Source of the DNA: an uncultured Collinsella sp.
GTDB lineage: Bacteria; Actinomycetota; Coriobacteriia; Coriobacteriales; Coriobacteriaceae
Reading direction: 5' to 3'
DNA length: 64,000 nt
Assembly: GCA_900544135.1 (NCBI GenBank)
Contig: UQTU01000001.1
Location: forward strand, 62,001-126,000
Shown one piece after another: positions 62,401-64,000 of the stretch; the first letter of the stretch is position 1; each line of letters starts with the position of its first letter. A program made the translations under genes and the position numbers. Below the pieces are notes generated by a model that worked only from the letters and a program-made list of their open reading frames with translations, ran no database searches and was not told where the DNA came from.

Positions 62401-64000
62401 GGCGCTCCAAGCGCACCAGCTGACAGGCCGTACGGGAATCCTCAAGCAGGTTGCCGTGGTTGCCCAGGTAGAGCGTGGTCGAAGTTACCATATGCTCGCG
62501 CAGGGCATCGATCGGAGGATTCGTGACCTGGGCGAACAGCTGATAGAAGTAGTCAAAGAACGAACGCGTCTTCTTGGACAGGCAGGCCAACGGCGCATCG
62601 ATACCCATCGAGGCGAGCGGGGCCTTGCCCTGTTGGGCCATGGGGCGCACGACCTCGTCAACATCATCCCAGTGATAGCCGAGCTTGGCCATGCGCACGG
62701 CGGCGGGCACCTCGGCATCCTCGGCGGGCGTTGCCGCAACGGGCTCATCGAGCGCGTCGACGGTCAGTGTCTCCTCGGCAATCCAGTCGCGGTAGGGCTT
62801 CTCCTTGGCATAGCGGGCGCGCAGCTCGTCGTTGTAGATCACGCGGCCGCGGGCAAAATCGACCTCGAGCATCTGGCCCGGTCCCAGGCAGCCGCTCGTC
62901 AGGATGTTCTCGGGGCGTACCTCGATGGTGCCCACTTCGCTTGCCAGCATAAAGCGGCCATCGCGCGTCACGTAGTAGCGGGCGGGGCGCAAGCCGTTGC
63001 GGTCGAGGGCGGCGCCCAGCGTGCGACCGTCGGTAAAGGCGATGGCCGCCGGGCCGTCCCAGGGCTCCATGAGCATGGACTGGTAAGCGTCGTAGGCGCG
63101 GCGCTCCTCACTCAGGCTATCGTTGTGGTCCCACGGCTCGGGCAGCAACATGGACGCGGCACGCGTCAGCGGGCGACCGTTCATGACCAAGAATTCGAGC
63201 ACGTTGTCCAGAATCGCGGAGTCGGAACCCTCGCGGTTGATGATAGGCATCACGCGCTCAAGATCGTGCTGCAGCACGGGGCTGTACAGGTTGGGTTCGC
63301 GGGCGCGAATCCAGTTGACGTTGCCCTTGAGGGTATTGATTTCGCCGTTGTGAATGATAAAGCGGTTGGGGTGCGCACGCTCCCAGCTGGGCGTGGTGTT
63401 GGTGGAGTAGCGCGAGTGGACGAGCGCCACGGCCGTTTTGACGGCGGCGTCGTTGAGGTCGATGAAGAAGCGGCGCATCTGCGTGGCGACCAGCATGCCC
63501 TTGTACACGATAGTGCGCGAGCTCATGGAGCAGACGTAGAAGATCTTGTCGCGCAGGGCAAACTCGGCATCGGCCTTCTTTTCGATGGTGCGGCGGCACA
63601 CGTACAGGCGACGCTCAAAGGCATCGCCGGCGAGCGTGTCGTCCGGACGGCCCAGGAAGGCCTGCAGGATAGTAGGCATGCAGGCGCGGGCCGTCTCGCC
63701 CAGGTCGTGCGGGTCGACCGGCACCTCGCGCCAAAAGAGCAGCGGCACGCCGGCCTCGGCGCAGCCCTCCTCAAACACGCGGCGGGCATCCTCTACGCCC
63801 TTGTCGTCCTGCGGGAAGAACAGCATGGCCACGCCATAGTCGCCCTCTGCCGGCAGAATCTGACCGCACTTTTGAGCCTCTTTACGGAAAAAGTGATGCG
63901 GAACCTGGAACAGGATGCCAGCGCCATCGCCGGTATTCTTCTCGAGTCCCGTGCCGCCGCGGTGCTCCAAGTTGACCAGAATGGACAGTGCGTCGTCCAG
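59414..64000 (-). CDS. gltB: Glutamate synthase large subunit, N-terminus beyond window
   Basis: Catalyses glutamine plus 2-oxoglutarate to two glutamates. The frame stays open to the window end (LDDALSILVNLEHRGG), so the N-terminal nucleophile Cys and first few dozen residues are missing. Visible parts: the amidotransferase (GLEKNTGDGAGILFQVPH, RYSTNTTPSWERAHPNR), central domain, FMN-binding synthase domain (NSGEGGEDPRRE, GAKPGEGGHLPG), the Fe-S site CQQDTCPAGIATQ with the preceding MQRDC, and the C-terminal GXGXG beta-helix (GGVAYVFDQ). Full bacterial-type length of about 1,500 residues. Confidence 0.97.
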   Translation of the reverse strand: MDDALSILVNLEHRGGTGLEKNTGDGAGILFQVPHHFFRKEAQKCGQILPAEGDYGVAMLFFPQDDKGVEDARRVFEEGCAEAGVPLLFWREVPVDPHDLGETARACMPTILQAFLGRPDDTLAGDAFERRLYVCRRTIEKKADAEFALRDKIFYVCSMSSRTIVYKGMLVATQMRRFFIDLNDAAVKTAVALVHSRYSTNTTPSWERAHPNRFIIHNGEINTLKGNVNWIRAREPNLYSPVLQHDLERVMPIINREGSDSAILDNVLEFLVMNGRPLTRAASMLLPEPWDHNDSLSEERRAYDAYQSMLMEPWDGPAAIAFTDGRTLGAALDRNGLRPARYYVTRDGRFMLASEVGTIEVRPENILTSGCLGPGQMLEVDFARGRVIYNDELRARYAKEKPYRDWIAEETLTVDALDEPVAATPAEDAEVPAAVRMAKLGYHWDDVDEVVRPMAQQGKAPLASMGIDAPLACLSKKTRSFFDYFYQLFAQVTNPPIDALREHMVTSTTLYLGNHGNLLEDSRTACQLVRLERPLLNEEEFEHICAIDRVGFKTRRFRAVYRRDAGEGALQAALKQLAEDVEAAVRDGVNIVVLSDRAAAGEVPVPSLLAVGCVHNHLIRAGVRTFADIVVECGDAVSPHDFAALVGYSASGIYPYNAHVCIRDLAAHGDLDVTAEQGIANYNKAATAGIVSIMSKMGISTVQSYHSAQIFEAVGFTPEFVNAYFAGTVSRVGGMGVEDVEREQNERYDAALAILKSPAPDQLPTLGLTKWRPLGGEDHLIDPQTVYLLQTACREDSYDTFKEYSARLHRTGRAVRLRDLLDFNASGRTPVSLDEVEPALNIVRRFNTGAMSYGSISKEAHECMAIAMNRLHGRSNSGEGGEDPRRETPLANGDSKNSAIKQVASARFGVTSRYLCSAFEIQIKMAQGAKPGEGGHLPGKKVYPWIAEVRQSTPGIGLISPPPHHDIYSIEDLAELIFDLKNANPGARVSVKLVSEAGVGTIATGVAKGAADKILISGHNGGSGAAARDSIWHAGLPLELGLAEAQQTLLQNGLRSRVVLEADGKLMDGTDVAVACLLGAEEFGFATMPLISMGCLMQRDCQQDTCPAGIATQNCRLRRGFRGKPEHVEHFMLFVAEQLREAMASLGFRTVDEMVGHPECLRQIEIPGNRKANLLDLTPVLASATCEFGAHIPGADGRHFLPQMAADSELDKTLDSTLFVPYTADARAHLRPIRFRADIANVNRCVGTILGNAVTKAHPEGLPAGSITIDCDGSAGQSFGAFLPRGITLNVCGDANDYFGKGLSGGEVSVRPNPHATYKFDENIIVGNVAFFGATSGRGFINGLAGQRFGVRNSGATVVVEGCGNHGCEYMTGGLALILGEVGQNFAAGMTGGVAYVFDQYGTLDARVNHESVELKAPTAGELAQIRELIQEHVDATQSPRGIKLLYSFETMSKHFVKVIPTEYERVLAIVAASEAAGKTHAQAEELAFDIVTGRASAADVARFDIAGGAAGAASVDASSVASTKKEA

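Overview
This is a 64 kb stretch of a GC-rich bacterial chromosome. The content points to the Actinomycetota, class Coriobacteriia, and most likely a gut Collinsella. It combines fermentative carbohydrate genes (alpha-glucoside PTS with a GH4 phospho-glucosidase, FucO-type alcohol dehydrogenase, formate-THF ligase), GltBD, desulfoferrodoxin, AddAB rather than RecBCD, and a Ser/Thr kinase with an external domain. The genus is inferred from gene content and style, because no rRNA is present. No tRNA, rRNA, CRISPR array, transposase or prophage was seen.

Layout. Positions 1-9 kb hold the end of a cation efflux protein, a membrane protein with a heptad-repeat tail, fhs, the tightly overlapping ruvC-ruvA-ruvB operon, a NadE homologue that has lost its catalytic motifs, and a superoxide reductase. 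Positions 9-24 kb are genome-maintenance genes, all on the minus strand: a SWIM/SNF2 ATPase, dnaE, addA/addB and a TrpR-like regulator. Positions 24-36 kb hold a holin-like protein, an Rrf2 regulator divergent from cysK, mnmA, an unusual HTH-HipA-type kinase between two near-identical palindromes, an M42 peptidase, fucO, a DUF1275 protein, YgiQ and a CPBP protease. Positions 36-43 kb hold an orphan RelB-type antitoxin, an ABC-ATPase remnant, a complete alpha-glucoside PTS operon (EIIA, LicT-type antiterminator, EIICB, 6-phospho-alpha-glucosidase) with an antitermination-like leader, and a flavodoxin-ferredoxin protein. Positions 43-57.5 kb hold a DEAD-box helicase with a long RGG tail, an FHA protein next to a membrane Ser/Thr kinase, a copper module (copA-copZ-csoR with a CsoR-type operator), an amidohydrolase and two poorly known genes. 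Positions 57.9-64 kb hold gltD and gltB, the latter cut by the window end.

The most striking feature is the number of intergenic palindrome families. One family has nine units between 46.1 and 56.8 kb, around accessory genes. Another has three copies, two of which flank the HipA-like gene. Further families recur at other junctions. Two look like candidates for undescribed elements. The first is a 237-bp element present twice with exactly equal length, whose terminal inverted arms differ between copies but remain complementary within each copy. The second is a two-copy motif in which an invariant 10-nt internal loop sits between two helices whose sequences differ while pairing is kept. Coding calls rest on direct reading of motifs. 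Start codons were adjusted by Shine-Dalgarno position where noted.
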